Notes under the pieces: model-generated
Databases searched by the model: none
What the model was told of the DNA's origin: nothing
The model's input: the letters and a program-made list of their open reading frames with translations, nothing else
DNA from: Sphaerosporella brunnea
Taxonomy: Eukaryota > Ascomycota > Pezizomycetes > Pezizales > Pyronemataceae
Direction of reading: 5' to 3'
Assembly: GCA_008704415.1 (NCBI GenBank)
Contig: VXIS01000135.1
Span: 53,130-117,129 of the forward strand
Length of the DNA: 64,000 nucleotides
Shown: piece after piece, positions 31,174 through 44,742 of the stretch
Layout: each line of letters opens with the position of its first letter
How positions within the stretch are numbered: the stretch's first letter is position 1
Translations under genes and position numbers: made by a program

Positions 31174-31782
31174 TCAACGCGGCGGCTCATCAAAGACCTC
31201 CAACCCTTCATCAAAAAAAACAACAGGAACCCCATACCGCCGCGGGGTCGCGATCGCGGCCAAACTCAGCGGTGGAGGGGGAGCAGCAGTGACATCAACA
31301 CCCAGCTGGACCATTCCGGCTTCATCAAGGACAGTATACTCCATCCTCCGGTCCACAGGAACGCCGGCCCCATCCGCAAGCCCCCCCTCTCCCGGGCCCG
31401 GGTTATGCACTTCCAGCAGCTCCCCGCTGGTGAGATCGGATGATCCCCCACTATACGCCTCAAAGCCTTGACCGAGAGAGACACCGCCTTCCTCCTCATG
31501 CACGTCGCCCGCGTCGACCCCAGGCAAAGACTCTCCAGACGACTCCCCCCCCGCATTCATAGCGGCGTCTCGAACCGGGTACCCCCCAGGAGAGCGGTCG
31601 CTGGACTCGCCCGATGACTCGCCGTAGGCATTGTGGGCTGCGTCGTGGTGGTGGTGGCAGCCGTCGGGTGGGGTTTGCCGTTTGTGGAGGGAGAAGGAGG
31701 GCGGTGTACGAGGAATGGCTGATGCTGCGGCCAGGCTGAGGGACAGCGTGAGTAAAGCGGATAGGAGGGGGCTGGGGTGCAT
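31174..31782 (-). CDS. Small secreted protein with Kex2-type site and Gly/Glu/Ser repeats
   Basis: From ATG 31782 the 202-residue frame starts MHPSPLLSALLTLSLSLAAASA, a classical signal peptide, then SFSLHKR, a Kex2-like Lys-Arg cleavage site at about residue 35, so the mature chain likely begins QTPPDG. A Cys-His run (GCHHHHD) and two imperfect repeats follow: DAAHNAYGESSGESSD and DAAMNAGGESSGESLP. The remainder is acidic and Pro/Gly-rich with one predicted strand-rich segment near the end (RYGVPVVFF). Only one cysteine is seen in the mature part, so it is not a typical Cys-rich effector. An in-frame ATG at 31809 (MSPLTTRSN) is an alternative start with a weaker signal. Function unknown. Confidence 0.6.
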   Translation of the reverse strand: MHPSPLLSALLTLSLSLAAASAIPRTPPSFSLHKRQTPPDGCHHHHDAAHNAYGESSGESSDRSPGGYPVRDAAMNAGGESSGESLPGVDAGDVHEEEGGVSLGQGFEAYSGGSSDLTSGELLEVHNPGPGEGGLADGAGVPVDRRMEYTVLDEAGMVQLGVDVTAAPPPPLSLAAIATPRRYGVPVVFFDEGLEVFDEPPR

Positions 31783-32317
31783 GTTACTTCTGGTGGTGAG
31801 AGGAGACATGGTGAGGGAGAGACTCTGTGGGGGACATGATGGCGCACTGGGATCGTAGAGCGGTGGGTGCGTTCCTGGGTAGGCTTCGTTATATGGAGCG
31901 AGGTTGGGCAGCGGATAGGGTTGATGTTGCTGCTGGGTAGAAAGCTTGCTGGTTGATGTAGCTAGCCCCGTACACGCCCGAGCGCAACACAAAATGGGTC
32001 GCTCAGCACTGGCGGTTCCTTCCACCGGTGCCCAAACATCTCAAGGGCTTGTTTCCATGCCAATGTGAGCATATATAAAATCAACATGAGCTCCCGTAAG
32101 CACGGAGTAGCCAAACAACGTACAAATATAGAGTCCCTCCCGAACACGACTTCCCGGACCGGTACCTTCCCTATCACCAAATACACCGATTGAACACCGC
32201 AAATTCCGGCCAAACATCCCAACATGATTTCCCACCACCAAAATGCCCTGTCCAATGAATCTCAAATTAGCCCAAGCGGTTGCCCCTAGCAGGTGCCCTC
32301 CCCTAACCCCCCGATCT
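31783..32317. other. Spacer, no gene seen
   Basis: Likely contains the promoter of the secreted protein (minus strand; CCATATAACG near 31890). The minus-strand open frames at 31962-32391 have no family resemblance. Confidence 0.45.
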
Positions 32318-33131
32318 CTACCGCCGCTGCCTTGACTGCAACCCCGCCCTTCCTCCGGCCTCAAACGGCCGTGTATCTGCCGCACTCTCAAACCTCAGCT
32401 GTGGCACACCCGCATCCATAGCCCAATAATCCGGCTCCCCGTAACCAACCCAAAGCGTATCCTCGTCGAAGCTTTTCGCCGTAGTCGGAGCGACAGGCGG
32501 GAGCTCGAGCTCTCTCGGGGCCAAAAACGGGGTGCTGGGTGCAGAATGACACTGACGGTCCGGCAGCGCTCGCGGCGTAAGGTTCAGCGAAGGCTGGAAG
32601 AGGTTGTCGAGTGGGGGGAACAGGTCGAGATGGGGAGCCATCGCCGCTGCCACGTGTGGGTACTGGTCCACTAGCGACGAGGTGCTTCCGTGTGCAGTTT
32701 TTCTGCCTAGGGTTTGTATGTTACAGCTTGCCGTTCAAACATCGGGAAACAGGGAGAACTTACGTTCAAGAAAGATGCGGTGCTGTTTTGCGGCGTCTGC
32801 TTTCATCCGGGAAACAATGATCTGGACCACCCCCCCCCCCCATTCTGTCAAAAACAGCAACCCCCAGAAATGGGGCGTGCATACATTTATGGATTGTTCA
32901 TGCAGCGGACTGTAAAGTTCCAATCCCTCCAAGCCCTGGAAACCCAAGCGTCAGCGAATGTTCAGCGCCAGCTGGGCGGAAGAAACTAACCGTCTCCATG
33001 TCGACGCTTGCACACCACTGAATATCATACCCAAAGTACCTCCCAAGGTTTTCCCGAATATATCTTTTCTCAAACCCCTGCGTTTGGATAAAAAACCTCG
33101 GTTTCTGTTCTCTGCGCGCGAATAAGTTCAT
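32318..33131 (-). CDS. Unrecognised four-exon gene
   Basis: Minus-strand exons 33131-32991, 32935-32885, 32821-32764 and 32706-32318 sum to 639 nt and give one 212-aa frame; donors GTTAGT, GTATGC and GTAAGT and AG acceptors all fit, which supports a real gene. The N-terminal part MNLFARREQKPRFFIQTQGF, then FEKRYIRENLGRYFGYDIQW, looks like a compact globular domain with conserved-looking aromatic residues; the middle (RMKADAAKQHRIFLERRKT) is basic and helical; the rest is Pro-rich ending in FDEDTLWVGYGEPDYWAMD. I do not recognise the family. A transcription or chromatin-associated role is only a guess from the basic helix. A G12 tract lies in intron 2 of this model. Confidence 0.5.
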
Positions 33132-36047
33132 GGTTTCGAGCGGGGTTTGCGGTTGTACTGGCCGAGTTAACGTTCCCAAGCCAGCATTTGCGGGGAAACA
33201 AACTCTATAAATGATCGCAGGGTGGGAGACTACCAAACGAGATCAATGCTGGCCTTATGTATGGGCATCATATTGGCGGCCGAGGCCACTGCGAGGGGAT
33301 CAAAAAGCAATTTGAGCTAAGTACGGCTCGGTTGGCACGTAATTTGACTGGTGCAAGAGCGAGAGGCTGATCGTGAAGCCACCGAGGAATTACTTAGGTA
33401 AGTATGTGAAACATAGCTAGCTGGTCCACGATCGTGTCGTGTGCCTTTTGGGCCGCCTTGCCAGGACCACCTACATACGACGTGGCGCAGCCGCGTCTGA
33501 GCCTAGGGTGTGGTACAAGTGCACGTGGGGGGGGGTATAGTCTCCGGTGAACGGCCATACAGGTAGGTAGTTCTATTATCCCGGCTGCCTCTCATTCGTT
33601 CTCGTTCTTATGTTTTTCCCGGTTCATCCACATGCCACCGGTCCGCCGTTGTTCCGCATTTCGGTTTGCAACGTGGTTGGTTTGTAATAGAGTTTCAGAT
33701 ACGATTCCTCGATATCGCTTCCACATCACAACACGAGGCGGCAGGCTCTGTTAACGGCTTAGTCGAGTTGCGGGTCTACTACCCATCTAGATGCAAACAC
33801 GAAGTTTACGACTTCGTGGCCGTCCGGTGTGCCAATCTGCGGCTGGGAGTGGGTTGTGCTAATCCTGCCAACCCAGTCAGACCAACGGCTGTACACTGAA
33901 TGGCCCGTGTTTACGTTGTAGGTCAGTTGTCAGTGGTATCATTGCAATTGGTGGTCATAGCGACTGGAGAAAGGTTATAATTACATCACTATTCAGCACT
34001 CGCCCCGCCGCTGCCATCATCTCAGCACACGACGGCTATATATATGGAATATGTCCTAAGATTGCGTAGAGTAAAAACGGCCCATCCTCCGCATGCTGCG
34101 CCTGTCCGTCCAACAAATCTGCCAGCATGCATTTTTTTCTATTCCCGGCCTCCCTTCCCCTTGATCATGATTCCTTTTTTCGGTTTCCCGCAATACGGGC
34201 ATCACAGATTGCCACTCAGGAGCCTCAGTATGGAGTTTCAACCAACAAACAATACCGAACCTTGTTTGGCTGGGGGGCTCGTATTGCGATCCAATCTCCT
34301 CAAAAGCACAACCACCACTTTGCTCAGTATTTGAAAGCGTGTCCCTACCAGCTTCCCACCCCCCGCGCGCTTTCTTCGACTAATGGTTGCCAAGTTGCAA
34401 TCCTTTTTCGAATTGGCTGCTGTTGCTACATACACATCACCGATAAGCTCATGCAGATGATCATGACATCCAAACGCCCCGCTCCCCAAATACTCCATCA
34501 GCAGCTCCAGCCTCAATTACAGCTGATATACCGATACCAATAACTGGGCAAAATCCAAACGCCCCGCCCCTTCCCCCCCCGGGGGAAAAAAAAAAGCATT
34601 CCCCACAACCCAACCCAAACATAGAGCACTAAACCGCAGTTGTCCTAATAGCCGGCCTGCATGCAGCCGGTAACGGGCTTTCTTTTTTGGCTGCAAAACC
34701 TTCGGTCCGGCTGGCTAGGCAGGGCTCCTGCAGTAATTCGAGAGGAGGAAAGGACAGAGCCGTTCTGACGACGTGCACTCCGCTGGCTGCCGGTTACTTA
34801 TGGATGTTGCTCAGCAATGACCGCGCTTCTTGGGACTCAAAGAGCAAGTCAGGTAGGTCACCTATTAAGCCGAACCCGGTCGGCTGTTTATTGCAGCCGC
34901 CAGTCCGACGTTGACCTCAGAGCCGGCCGGCTATTGGGAATACCAACCAAACCAAACCTACCCACACTCCAAACCATTCTTGAACAGTCTACTGCACCCC
35001 AGCGGGTGGCCGGATCACTCCTCACAGGTTAACTCGCACCAACAGATCCCTAGCCTCGTAGTCTCTCTAGATCCCGTAACCCGCCAACCTCCCTCCCACG
35101 CTCTCCAGCATCACCCTCTTTCTCCTCCTCTTACCTAGTATTTCTGCCACTGTTTTCCGCATAATTGCCGGAGAGTTCAATCCCCTCCCCCCCGCCGCAG
35201 TTGAGTAGAGTGATCCAACCGACCATAAGCTCTCGCCATCCAGATGGGAGCGTGTGAGGCCGCCAGGCTGGCCATCCCACTAGACAAATTTACCACATGT
35301 CTTTTGTTCACGCCCTACATGACATTAACTCTTCCTCTTTCTGTATCCAGATCCTGATTTGCCTCTTCTACATAAACCCAATCAATCGGTCTCAAACGTG
35401 CACGTGGAGAACTTTTGACACGTATCAAATTCCCTTGTAGACAGGTTTCCACCGTGAATGGTACTGTGTCGTTTTTTTCCAAGGAAATCACGCTCAGCAG
35501 ACATAGCAACGGGGACTTTAGAGAAGCAGAAACCCTGGCTGGCCGCCAATCTACCCTAGAGTCTAGATATCTGCTCGGTGGTACGCTCTAATTTTAGGTC
35601 TGCCGGGCTGGCTGGTCAGCCGAGAAAACTGGCCACTGGCAGTTGGTCGACAGCAGTCCGCAGCCTGGCCGTTGCCAGGATGCTTGCTCGGCAGGATAGA
35701 ACACAACCAACTACCCTACCTCATGTACTCCACTTTTCCCAGAAACAAAGGAAGCCTCACTGTTCATCACTCGATCCCAATCATCACAACACCACACATG
35801 TCCATCCCATTCCCTCGTCAAAAGAAAGGTCAGGAAGGTAGTACTCTACAAGCTCGAACTCGACTCCGACCAAAACCAGCAACAGCAACAGAACTCAAAA
35901 CGTCGCGCGTAACCAGTAGATAAACAAAAAAGTAAAACCTTGAAAAAAATCACAACTTAAAAAAAAAGGCTTTAGTAGGAACAACTCTCTTCCCCCCCCC
36001 CCCCCAAACACCACAACTATCTACTATGATACATCTTTTACACCCCA
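33132..36047. other. Intergenic region, no gene recognised
   Basis: No coding similarity in 2.9 kb. CT-rich and CA-rich tracts, GGCTGGC/GCCGGCCGG words around 34700-34940 and 35590-35670, and C14 at about 35991-36005. TATATATGG near 34040 is TATA-like on the plus strand but no supported gene follows. Confidence 0.5.
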
Positions 36048-39000
36048 TTAGAGCCCTCTCCTATCCATATCCGCGAGCAACATATTAACCCTTTCGATTT
36101 CAGGAATAGCCTGCGGAATCTCGTTCGCCATGTTCCTGAGCATACTCGCAACAGCGTCCGGACGGAATCCCTCAGCGGCACCCCGCTTGACCACCTTAGT
36201 CCACCACTTCTCCGCCACCAGCGTGGCATCGAACAGCAATCGCCGGCGGGCAATACCCTGGAACGGGATTTCGTTTCTCCAGAACATTTCATCGAGCACC
36301 CGGAGCACGCGGTCCTCGGAGACGCCGGCGTCGAGAAATATATCAACAACCCAGCCGGGAGGGCCACGGTTGCGCTGGTGCTCGTATGCGTACACCTCGA
36401 GCAGGGGGATGAGATCTTGAGTGGGGAAGATGTACTCAGAGTGCACGTAGCGCTGGCCGAGGCGCCGCATCTCGTCCGCGACCAGCTCCCACGGCTGCAC
36501 GCCTTCGTCGAGCTGTTCCGCCTCCATGTGCTTTTGTGTGATGAGTTGTTCCCAGCAGCGTCGGATATCGGCCACAACCTTATATTCGGCCGCCAAGAAG
36601 ATAGCGAGGCAAATGTCGTGGTAGGAGTAGGGGGATGCGTAGTTGTTGAAGAGCTGCACATAGGGCGTTAGTCCTAGTTGGGAAGTTGGGGGGTGGGAGG
36701 GGGGGGGGGGGGCGTACGTCACTCAGATCCACAATCTTGCCATTCAGCTTCTTCTCAAGTATCTTCTTACGGCCTTCGGTTATTCGCTGGTCTTCACGGA
36801 TACGCTTCAACAAATCATCCTGAATCATGGCCACGTCAATCTCCTCCTGGATCGTCTGGTTGAGTTCGTTTATGCGTCTTCGGCTAGTGCCAGATGCCGC
36901 CTGGCAGCAAGACCGGGCGAGCGAGAAGTACTCCAGTCGCCGTGCTAGATCGAGATCAAAGTTCGAGAGAGCAAGCTCGTGGAGAACTTCTGCAGCTTCA
37001 AAGTGTCGTCCTCGCTTCTGATGGTAGTTCCACAACAAGTCGCAGTGCTCAAGGCTCTCTGCGCCTCGGTAGGTGAGGTAGCCGAGAATGTACTGTGAGT
37101 TGATGTCGAGTAGGCGATTCCTGTATACACCACCCTTGTTGTAGAGCCAATCGTACAGCTGGTAGTGGAAAAGCTCGTCCTCGGACGTGTAGATCAGAGA
37201 CCAGGTCTCGTTTCGGAGTCTGGTGATAGGAGTTTGAACGCCATCAATCATCTCAGGAGATCTTGCACTGGCGACATCTAGTGCCTCCAAAACCTTAAAT
37301 ATGAGCTGGTAACACTGGATGCGTTTGTGATAAAGCTGAGCCATCTCGCTTTCCACCGTCGGAGGCTCAGTGAGGAACAGTCGCGCCAGGTTTCCGCGGT
37401 CTATTTCACGTGCAACCGCAAGCGCTAGTTGAACAGCGCCAGGATAGTACTCCAACTCAACGAATTGAGCGACCATGTCCGCCAGGTTGTCCACCGTAAG
37501 ACTCGCAGCTGTCTCTTCGAATAACCGAAGACTCTCTCGTAGAAGTCTGTTCTTGGTATCGGGATCCGTCTCCGTCTTCGCCCTTTTAACCTGTTCGAGC
37601 GCTTTGAACACAACTACATCGTCCGCACTGCAGAAGCTGCCACATCGTCGTCTGAGGGCATCAGCGATGGTGTCCACGCTGACTCCGGCGGCAATGTTCC
37701 TGTTGACAATGGCGGTAACCAACTCTTTACCGAGAGCCTGTCCTTGCTCTGAAGCAAAGAGCTGGCCGTAAGTCATAGTCCCAAGCAACTCCCGGTTGTG
37801 CTGGTCCAGTGAAAGGACAATGTCGGTAAGTCTGTCGCCGAACAAGAACAAGACAAAGGAAATCCCTTCGATCATGCTGCCGATCAGAGCGTGCAGAGAA
37901 TGTAACATCCGGTGTTCAGCTTGATTCGCGACCTCTTCAATCTTGCTGCCAGCAACCAATAAGCTATCCGCGCCCGACAAGCCAACGATAAAGCTCCTGT
38001 TAGTTCTGAGGAAGTTGTCGAGACGCAAGAGCTGCTCCTGGATGGTCCTCAACTTCTCGGTCGGGACACTGGACACATACTCCAAGCCACCACCAGGAGT
38101 ACGCGATTCGCTAATGATCCACGCCTTCCATATACTCCTAACAATACGGGCGACGTAGAGCTGCAATCCCTCAGCGCGCGCGGACACTTTGATACTATCG
38201 AGGCTCGGTAGCGTGGAAGCATCGTAGACATTATCAGCTCTAGGCTTACCACCATACTCAATATAGTATTTTCGGGCCAGATCCTGAATCTCGACATCGC
38301 TAATCCTTACAGCGGGGGGCTGGAAACCGATGTTGTCCACAGCGCCGCAAGCCACAGCAAGCGCAGAAGCACAACCTTCGGCGCGTCCGTAGGTTTCAAA
38401 GAATTTGCGAGCCTCTCCATCTACACCAATAGGTGAAGCCGTGCTTCCATAGCGCAAGATCGCATCGAAGACTTCCACAAGTCGTCGACGCTTGAGTACC
38501 TGGACTCCGCCATTGGTGAGAACGGCGATTTCAGTCGAGGGGATGTCGAATTGGGTCGCAAGTTCGTTGCCGAAGCCAGGAGGCGATCGCTGGGCGGCGA
38601 ATTGCCCTCCGATAACCTCAATAACTTCAATCCGAGCTCTCTCCGGCTGAAACACACTTGCCTGCTCAACAAGGTGTAACCGAGTATTGCCAGCGTCGTG
38701 CAGCGCCTGGATTTTGGCTGCATCTGGGGCAGCCATAATCATGTCGTCCATCTCGCTATTCCTCTCGACAGCACAGAAAAAGTATCCAGGCGTTATAACC
38801 TTTGCTTTCCGGACATTGTTGTTAACGTGTCCATGTGGTGGATACCGGATGTGAATGACTTGCATGCTGGTAGGTGCCGCGTCTGTACCTCCGAAGCCAT
38901 ATTCAGATGAAACGGCGCTCATGAAGAGACGACAACCAGACTTGGTGACCGCAATTAGGTGTGTTCTCCTGGCTTGGAGAGACGAGACCGCCGATATCGA

Positions 39001-40183
39001 AACGATGGGAGTGTCTGGTCCCAGCATTGGCGTGCTTCCGATCATGACGCGGATGTTCGCCAAAGTGTGCGAGAATGAGTGTGAGAGAGTGTGCCCCAAA
39101 GAACCATCGCTGCGGATATGGAAGACTCGTATTGTCGACTTCGACGAGAGGGTGTAAAGCAAGTTCCGTGTGTCGTCAACGACCATCTGCTGCATATATT
39201 CCACTTCTTGCTGTCCCGCCGCCCAAAGCGGTAGCCGCGGCGCGAACGCCGAAACCCCGGTGCTAGTATGGCACATCTTTTGGCATCTGCCCTGGAACCA
39301 CCGCTCCTCCGCCTGCAAGCAAATCAGCCAAAGATTCTGGGGGTGGAGGTTCTTCTTCCTACCTGGTAAGTGAGCTCGTAGAGCTCATTATCGGTCTTTC
39401 CACCGAAGAATATCCTTCCCGTCTTTTTGCTTCCCTCAATGATATGAATGTCCAGGCCTTTAGCCGGAATGCTCATTTTGGTCTCGTAAAGCATAACCTC
39501 CATTACGCCCCTCGCATTGGGATGCGCGTGGACACCAAGAAGGAACACCTCGACGACGGTGGCTACGACGAGGACGTAGTTAACGTTCTCGAATACGCCT
39601 GGTTTCGGCTTCAACAGTTTGACCGCAGTGATTGCGTTAGGCTGCTGCTCATACCCTTGGAACCCCGTCTGCGTCGCATAATCCCACATGTACAGCCGGT
39701 TATCGACCGTGATCCACGCCTGCTTGATCTCCGGAAACAATCCGAGCTGCGTGTGCGAAGTGGAGCGATTATACTGCTCAAAGATAGCGTCGGGGATCGT
39801 GTGATTATTCGTTTGCACGAATGGCTCCCAGGCATAGTTTTCGCACATCTCATACTCTTGCGACTGGCCCTCTGCACCAAGTCAGAAATACGTCTTCGCA
39901 TGGCTGCGAGACTAGAAAGGGGCCGGGGAATCTCACGCGCAACAATGTCATCCAGCTGTGGATACCTCTTCTCGCTCTCCAGCGTCTCAAGGATCGTCCT
40001 TGCGGCGCGCTGCACAGGCGTCATGCTGTCTGTGATCGGCTTTGGCGCAGCACGAACCACCTGCTGCTGCTGCTGCTGCGGACGCAATCTCTCGGGTGTC
40101 TGGAACGACGAAGACGTGGATTGCAGCTCTGGCGGAAGGTCGGGGTAGCCGGTGGAGGCGGAGGATGTTTGTGCGCCGAACAT
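36048..40183 (-). CDS. NUP170: Nucleoporin of the Nup155/Nup170 family
   Basis: Large inner-ring scaffold nucleoporin of the nuclear pore complex, linking membrane and central-channel modules. Four minus-strand exons: 40183-39937, 39871-39363, 39312-36718, 36653-36048 (3957 nt, 1318 aa), matching the family's about 1300-1400. Splicing the 65-bp first intron gives PQLDDIVAQGQSQEYEM before YAWEPF, and IPDAIFEQYN, QLGLFPEIKQAW and DNRLYMWDY follow, the hallmark of the N-terminal beta-propeller. The long alpha-helical solenoid includes NLLYTLSSKSTIRVFHI at its start and DAGVSEDRVLRVLDEMFWRN near the end. A Gln-run and Ser/Thr-rich stretch form the flexible N-terminus. Intact. It sits just outside the inverted duplication, about 0.35 kb from its visible left limit. 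Confidence 0.95.
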
Positions 40184-40786
40184 GACGATGTGATTGTCGC
40201 GAAGGCGAAGGGTTTTCGCGACTCTGAGTTTTGTGGATGTTCCTCTGGGAGTGATGAGGGCGTGACTGCTGTTGTTACGTCGTCAAGTTGTCTGGGTGCG
40301 AACCGTCCGTGGTCTCTCCTAGAGTGCCGTCGTAGTTGCGAAGTGTCGTAAGTTCGTAAACGAAAGAAGCCGAGTCGCGAGTAGAGGAGGGGTCGGGGAG
40401 AGGAGTGGCTGAGCGACTAGGCAGATGTGGGAACGTATCGGGGGCTGTGAAGAAAGGAAGGAAGGAAGGAAGGAGCAGAGCAGAGTGTCGAGGATGAGGT
40501 TGCATCTGGCATTACAAGTTCGCGATGTTTTCGGTGGTTGGCACGCGGGTCTTGGCAAAATCATAGTGCGGCTCAAATCTCGCGTTGGGGCAAAATCGCT
40601 AACGGCAGCACTGACCAGCGCTCAACTCCAGTTGAAATCCAAACAGAGCAATCCCCGTGGGTTCTCATTTGAAGCAAATAGTCGTGGTCATTGTATTGAT
40701 GACTGATAACCGTCTACGTCTACACAAGTATTTCGACTCTACAAGAACGCACAAATGCACCCTACAACTGGCTGATAACCCCAGCC
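40184..40786. other. Promoter of the nucleoporin gene and 3' flank of the reductase
   Basis: Contains (GGAA)n at about 40455-40475. From about 40532 onward the sequence is mirrored at the right end of the window. Confidence 0.5.
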
Positions 40787-41893
40787 CTAGGCCTTCTTGG
40801 CTTCCCTTTCCTTCTTCCTCAATGCCCGCTTCCTAATGTTCGCATGCATGCCGTAGTTCTGTCCTAGAACAATACCATTCCAAACGCCCAGGAGCTCCTG
40901 AATGGCCCAGTGCATGACTCCGTGGCTCCAGAACGGGGTGATGGTGCCGACCATTCCTCCGGCGGTTCCCTTCAAGTTGATCTTGCTCAAGGTAGCCTTG
41001 ACAAACTGCTTCGGAGTCGGGATCATCATCGAGGACTTGCGGACCTTGCTCATCGCGCTGGTGATAAGGTATCCGATGACCAGTTGGGTGTGCACACCAT
41101 GAGGCTTCAGCTCGGCGCCGAGAGCAGTCGACCAGTGCTGAAGGAAAGCCTTGGAACCAGAGTAGGTAGCGAGCAGCGGGGTAGGCAAGAAACCACCGAA
41201 AGATCCCATCGTCAAGATCAATCCGCGCTTCCTCTCGACCATTCCAGGTGCGACGGCTCGGGTGACCTTGAGGGTGCCCTTGACGTTGATGGTGATGATG
41301 TCCTCCATTTCGCTCTCAGCAGTCTCGAGGAATGAAACGGGCATGTCGTGGCTCTTCCCAACGTTGTTGACGAGAATCGCAACGTCGAGGCCGTCGACAA
41401 CCTCCGCAAGCCGCTTATAGTCCTCGGCAGAGTCCTTCGAAAAGTCCATTGCCAACGTCTTGGTCTTGATACCGGGGTACTTGTTCTCGATCTCGGTCGC
41501 GAGGGCGGCAAGCTTGCTGGCGGTGCGGGAAACGAGGACGATGTTGAAACCCTTTGCAGCAAGCTGCAGCGCGAACTCTTTGCCAATACCGTCTGAAGCT
41601 CCAGTGATCACGGTCCAAGAACCTTTAGGTCCATACTTGCGCAGCTGTTATGTGTGCACCGCTTTAGCTTCCAGGGTCTGGGCAGGCGAGGCCCGATTCA
41701 AACAGAGTCAAGTCAAAAGTCTGGGTTTGGATGGGCTCACGTTGGTTCCGCTGAGGATGAACAGCGAGAGGAAGGCGTTCAGGAACTTGAGCGCGCACAC
41801 CACCACAGTCGCCGCGCCGAAGAACGCAAGCGTGTGAGTGGTGTAGGGGCCGATGAAGCTGTCCGCACGGGCGAGGAATTCCGTGACATACAT
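40787..41893 (-). CDS. IFA38: Very-long-chain 3-ketoacyl-CoA reductase (left arm)
   Basis: Reduces 3-ketoacyl-CoA in the ER fatty-acid elongation cycle. Exons 41893-41741 and 41644-40787 flank a 96-bp intron (41645-41740) and encode 336 aa, the usual length (about 330-350). Exon 1 is a hydrophobic segment ([19 protein letters not shown]) anchoring the protein in the ER. Exon 2 has the Rossmann motif [21 protein letters not shown], the SDR catalytic MGSFGG serine region and Y-x3-K as ATYSGSKAF. The C-terminus is Lys-rich ([13 protein letters not shown]), consistent with ER retention. Intact, and identical in translation to the copy in the right arm. Confidence 0.95.
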
Positions 41894-42520
41894 GGTTTAC
41901 TGGTACCCGCGAGAGAATTGAGTCAACCTGGCGATGTCGTGAAGAATGAAGGTGAGTGAGTTGAAGGGCGTTAATTGTGGCCGTTACGCGTTGCGCGTTG
42001 CACTTTCTTAGTGTTGGGATGGGTTGGGTTGCGACTGCCAAAGGGAAATCACACGTCTCAACATTTTCGGCAATTGAAAAGATATCAGAAGAAGCGAAAT
42101 GCCGTGTGGAACAGTGGAAGTAGAATACATACAGACACCCGAAAATAACGATGCGGCCTTGCTGGGAGCGCTCCAATTTTTTTCGGAATTTTTAAGCTAA
42201 CCGCCTGCTTAACCCGTGTTATGGGCGTTGCCGCGTTGTCACGTTGTTCGTGAATGTGCCCGCTTGCTTGTGATTGTGATTGTGATGGTGATGATGATAA
42301 ATGATGATAACAAATGCGCTGGTATTTGAAACTTATGCACGAAATTCAAAACATTCACTCAGTGGAGCGCTATTGCAAAGATAGGGAGACGGGCAAGCTT
42401 AAAGAGACATGCACGGTATTCTGGTTACTTCAATAGAAATCACTCGCTTTGTTCACAGCCCGGGCTGCTGCTTTGTGGGCTTCAATTGCTTGACCTCTCG
42501 GCTGTGGCTTTTAGGGCTGG
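41894..42520. other. Promoter/3' region between the reductase and KRR1
   Basis: Contains a dense GCGTTGCGCGTTGCAC stretch near 41985-42003 and TGATGATAA repeats at 42286-42310. No gene seen. Confidence 0.5.
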
Positions 42521-43788
<1,268 letters not shown>

Positions 43789-44419
43789 TATGATGGATTA
43801 TGATTAAGGCAAAGGACTGGATGATTGTGTATAAGGCGTAGCAAACAAACAAAAGAAGTGAAACGGTGAATGTGGCGGTGGGGCGTGGTGCGTGTCGCTG
43901 AGATGAAGAAAGAGAAGAGGAGGCAAAAAGTTTCGAATCAGAAAACCTATCTGCGCCAAGCCAAGCCGCTAATTTTTAGCCGCACGTGAGAAAGCTTCCT
44001 CCGAGTGATCGAATGTGACTCGTAACAAGCGTGTGACCCTACGTCCACCGATTCTCGTAAGACACCCCATCGCGGACCGATCCCTGGCTGAAATGTGCCT
44101 TGCCCATGACGGACCCGGAAGGACGGCGATCTCAGAAACAAGCCCCGCTCGTGTAACCACATCAACAAATGCGCAGCCACGGTGAGCACGGTGATGGGCT
44201 GTTGATCAGACAGATGTATACGAGAGCCAGCAAGAGTCAGCACAGAGACGCGCCAGCAGAGTTGGGATGAGAGGATTTATAAACACAGCACCCGCGTCGC
44301 TGTCATCGAACAACCACACACAACACATTTCACACAGTTGCAATCCGGATCCCGCGAACGAAAACTTTACTCTACTCTACTCTACAACCCATACAGAAGG
44401 CGAATACATAACCCTCATC
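43789..44419. other. Divergent promoter region between KRR1 and small gene A
   Basis: KRR1 is transcribed leftward and gene A rightward. TTTATAAA at 44276-44283 lies about 140 bp before the gene A start. Open frames at 43947-44243 have no family resemblance. Confidence 0.5.
44276..44283 (+). promoter_or_regulatory. TATA box of small gene A
   Basis: TTTATAAA about 140 bp upstream of ATG 44420, in the same orientation. Similar TATA boxes precede genes B and C. Confidence 0.5.
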
Positions 44420-44742
44420 ATGTGCTTCGGCAGCTCCAAAAAGCCCAGCGCCAAGCCAGGTACTCGACCAGCAAGAAAGGGAGGCCACTCACAGTACTAC
44501 TCGTAAGTTCCTCCCCATTACAGGCACATACCGTGCTGACAAGTTGTAACAGCAACGGCGGTGCAGCGACGGGGATGGCGTGGGCTAGCAGTGCGAGTGC
44601 TCCCAGCGGGGGACACCATGGTGGCGGTCACCACCACAGCAGCGGTGGGTGTGGCGGCGGCGGAGGAGCAGGATGTGGAGGAGGAGGAGGTGGTGGTGGT
44701 GGTGGGTGCGGAGGTGGTGGTGGAGGTGGAGGTGGGTGTTAA
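44420..44742 (+). CDS. Small gene A: Met-Cys start, Lys-rich, Gly/Cys/His-rich tail (left arm)
   Basis: Two exons, 44420-44502 and 44553-44742 (273 nt, 90 aa), with a 50-bp phase-2 intron (GTAAGT ... GTAACAG). Exon 1: MCFGSSKKPSAKPGTRPARK then a short GGHSQYY. Exon 2: a His-rich patch (GGHHGGGHHHSSGG) followed by long glycine runs punctuated by Cys at 61, 69, 80 and 90, the last residue. No signal peptide or membrane segment. It shares start, basic segment, intron phase and Gly/Cys tail with genes B and C in the same arm, so I treat them as one family, which I do not recognise. His and Cys spacing suggests metal binding; Cys2 next to basic residues could be S-acylated. Both are inferences. 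Intact in this arm only. Confidence 0.65.
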
